DNA of 16,207 nt from Candidatus Undinarchaeales archaeon SRR5007147.bin71 (GTDB taxonomy: Archaea > Undinarchaeota > Undinarchaeia > Undinarchaeales > Undinarchaeaceae), in NCBI GenBank assembly GCA_014189675.1, contig DVAE01000025.1, positions 1 through 16,207 of the forward strand. The letters are read 5' to 3'. Shown here piece after piece: positions 14,579 to 16,207 of this stretch. The translations under genes and the position numbers were made by a program. Position 1 is the stretch's first letter. The number at the start of each line of letters is the position of its first letter. The notes under the pieces were generated by a model, which searched no databases, had not been told where the DNA came from, and saw only the letters and a list, made by a program, of their open reading frames with translations.

Positions 14579-16203
14579 AAAACGCAATTTTCCTGATAAC
14601 ACTGGCAGTTCTCGTAACAGGCTGTACAGGAAGTCCTGATGTTTCAGACTTATTAGGTTACCCTGGAGTTTCAATAACAGAATTTTATTCACTTTCCTCA
14701 ACAGTTATGGAAGGCGGCGAGATAGACCTTCTGCTACAGGTTCAGAATACAGGACATTTCGATGCAGTAGATGTTGATGTAATGCTCTTCGGTTGTGGAA
14801 CTTCAGAAGAATCTGATGGCGCGACTTGGGTCTGCGATGAGTACTCTGACTTAGAAGCTAAACTCTCAAAACCAGATTTGGAGCTTAATGTCCCCGGCGA
14901 GATAGCCGAGAAGCAGTTTAGACTGACAGCACCTGACAATATAATTGGAGGAAAAGTTTCACACACCTTCCTTTCCCGTGTAAGATATGATTACAGTACA
15001 TCAGCCGGCGCTGATGTAGTTCTGAGTTCCTTCGAAAACTGGAAGGCCAGCAATCAGCAGATTGATGTCGGAGCCTTGAACTCCTACAGCACTGATGCTC
15101 CAATGAGTATAGAAATAAATGTCCCCTCAAAACCTGTTATTCTTCCTGCCGATTCAAATGAGGACAAGTTTATCACAGTCGTAGTTACTGTAAGGAATTC
15201 TGCAAATGGCATAATAGAGGGGGGAAAGCTAAATGAGATAAGCCTATACTTTAATCCAGAATTTCTAACGCCGATGCCAATGATGGGAACTATGTTCTTG
15301 TCAGACGAACTGTATACAGGTGATCTAGGTGGTCTTGCCGGCGCTGACAGAGTGTGCCAGCAGGATGCGGAGGAAACCGGCTTGGGCGGCGCCTGGATAG
15401 CAATGCTCAGTGACGAGAATGTGAACTTGGGAGACAGGGTACCGTCTGGACCTTATTATAATATTAGGGGAGAGCTTGCTTACGACGGAAGTTCAAATCT
15501 CTTTGATGCTTCTCTGAATGGTGCAGATTACGCCTATACTGCAGACGGTTCTCGTGTTCCATCAGAAACTAGGTTTAAGTCGTGGGGCTCTACTTGTTCT
15601 GGAAAATGGATGGTTACATCAGAGGGCTGGGTTGATGTATGCGCAGAGTGGAATGACGACGAAACAACCTGTAATGATCCTCCTCCTATAGAAAGCAGTG
15701 AAGGATGGTCTGAGATCAAATACTGCACTTGGGATGACGGCTACTATGAGGCTGAACCTGAATTCTGGTCTGGTACAAAAAGGGATGGGACTTATTCTAA
15801 ATTTGAAACAATTAACTATGGATGCAATTCCTGGACAAGTAATTCTCCTAACGAGAACGGAGTATACGGAAAGTCAAGAACCACATCTAGCATCAGTTCA
15901 ATTTTCAGCGACTCTTTTATGGCTTCCTGCGATTCTGAGTACCGTATACTCTGCATGAATGGTGACAGGTCGGGTTTCCACAGAATGGAATCTGTCCATT
16001 ATGAAGGTATTGGTGATACACTTTTCGTGGACACTCCTGATGTACTTAATCTCCTAGGTTTGGCAAGCCAGTGGAAAACTTACAAGGCAAGATTCAAAAT
16101 AAAAAATCTACAAGGACTCATCCAAGAAGTTATAAGCTTCAGCGCTGAAGCCGACTATACATACATAGAGGAGGGGCAGGCTACTGTCGTAATTGAGGAA
16201 TGA
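14575..16203 (+). CDS. Surface lipoprotein 4 with inserted DUF1554/endostatin-like domain
   Basis: A 542-aa predicted lipoprotein with lipobox LVTGC (Cys17). Module 1 (about 31-152) has IDLLLQVQNTGHFDAVDVDV, an extra Cys74/Cys87 loop, and the SRVRYDYSTSA signature. Module 2 begins at ~198 (FITVVVTVRNSANGIIEGG) and resumes at ~478, ending in EADYTYIEEGQATVVIEE. Between them, residues ~240-462 resemble DUF1554/endostatin-type C-type-lectin-fold domains: FLSDELYTGDLGGLAGADR, CQQDAEETGLGGAWIAMLSD, FWSGTKRDGTY, YGCNSWTSNSPNENGVYG and SCDSEYRILCMNG. Such domains often bind ligands on bacterial and animal surfaces. The two module-2 cysteines of the paralogues are absent. The ATG overlaps the stop of lipoprotein 3; GGTGA at 14566-14570 is a good ribosome-binding site. 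Confidence 0.87.
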   Translation: MKNAIFLITLAVLVTGCTGSPDVSDLLGYPGVSITEFYSLSSTVMEGGEIDLLLQVQNTGHFDAVDVDVMLFGCGTSEESDGATWVCDEYSDLEAKLSKPDLELNVPGEIAEKQFRLTAPDNIIGGKVSHTFLSRVRYDYSTSAGADVVLSSFENWKASNQQIDVGALNSYSTDAPMSIEINVPSKPVILPADSNEDKFITVVVTVRNSANGIIEGGKLNEISLYFNPEFLTPMPMMGTMFLSDELYTGDLGGLAGADRVCQQDAEETGLGGAWIAMLSDENVNLGDRVPSGPYYNIRGELAYDGSSNLFDASLNGADYAYTADGSRVPSETRFKSWGSTCSGKWMVTSEGWVDVCAEWNDDETTCNDPPPIESSEGWSEIKYCTWDDGYYEAEPEFWSGTKRDGTYSKFETINYGCNSWTSNSPNENGVYGKSRTTSSISSIFSDSFMASCDSEYRILCMNGDRSGFHRMESVHYEGIGDTLFVDTPDVLNLLGLASQWKTYKARFKIKNLQGLIQEVISFSAEADYTYIEEGQATVVIEE

Positions 16204-16207
16204 AAAA
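16200..16207 (+). CDS. Start of a probable further gene (cut by window edge)
   Basis: ATG at 16200-16202 overlaps the TGA of lipoprotein 4, and the sequence continues AAAAA to the edge, giving ATG AAA then two bases. The junction is identical to the one at 14575 between lipoproteins 3 and 4 (ATGAAAAA). A further lipoprotein gene beginning Met-Lys is therefore likely, but only two codons are visible. Confidence 0.4.

Noticed and set aside
1-16207. CRISPR array, tRNA/rRNA genes, insertion sequence or prophage
   Set aside because: I saw no regularly spaced direct repeats, no cloverleaf-like gene, no transposase or integrase motif and no terminal inverted repeats. Almost all the sequence is assigned to protein genes.

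Overview
The window is archaeal. It encodes Pelota, archaeal diphthine synthase, a DUF357 protein and an e2b2-type ribose-1,5-bisphosphate isomerase. Nearly every promoter-proximal gene has a TATA box centred about 27 bp before its start codon, which fits leaderless mRNAs. AGA, AGG and ATA codons are common and spacing is very tight; no intergenic gap reaches 300 bp, the largest being the 113 bp around 8688-8800. Proteins are not strongly acidic, so a salt-in halophile is unlikely. A small-genome lineage such as DPANN is a guess; no gene here fixes the phylum. I see no rRNA, tRNA, CRISPR array, insertion sequence or phage gene.

Left part (1-8687), mostly minus strand. Two membrane proteins of the same layout (four N-terminal membrane segments, long cytosolic helical tail) occupy 1-1195 (cut by the window edge) and 1234-2409; each has its own promoter. 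A tight operon follows, reading leftwards: PiT-family transporter, dphB, DUF357 protein. A DUF47/PhoU-like protein faces the transporter head to head. An AI-2E family permease, the ribose-1,5-bisphosphate isomerase, and a pelA plus single-pass membrane protein operon complete this part.

Right part (8747-16207), all plus strand, is the unusual region. A large protein (842 aa: about six membrane segments, a cytosolic coiled coil, a ~545-residue exterior) is followed by four tandem lipoproteins (451, 296, 302 and 542 aa) and the first bases of a probable further gene. The lipoproteins share a lipobox, an N-terminal CARDB-like beta module and a second C-terminal beta module with a conserved cysteine pair; the large protein carries two copies of the second module. 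The last full lipoprotein has a DUF1554/endostatin-like (C-type-lectin-fold) domain inserted into the second module, and that module has lost both cysteines. I infer one cell-surface complex, function unknown: a membrane-spanning anchor, outward lipoprotein subunits and a probable ligand-binding subunit.

The three promoters of this cluster share a C-rich element between TATA box and start that the other promoters lack. The first is a perfectly palindromic TATA box shared with pelA, and a 17-codon ORF beginning at the expected transcription start lies in frame just ahead of the large gene.
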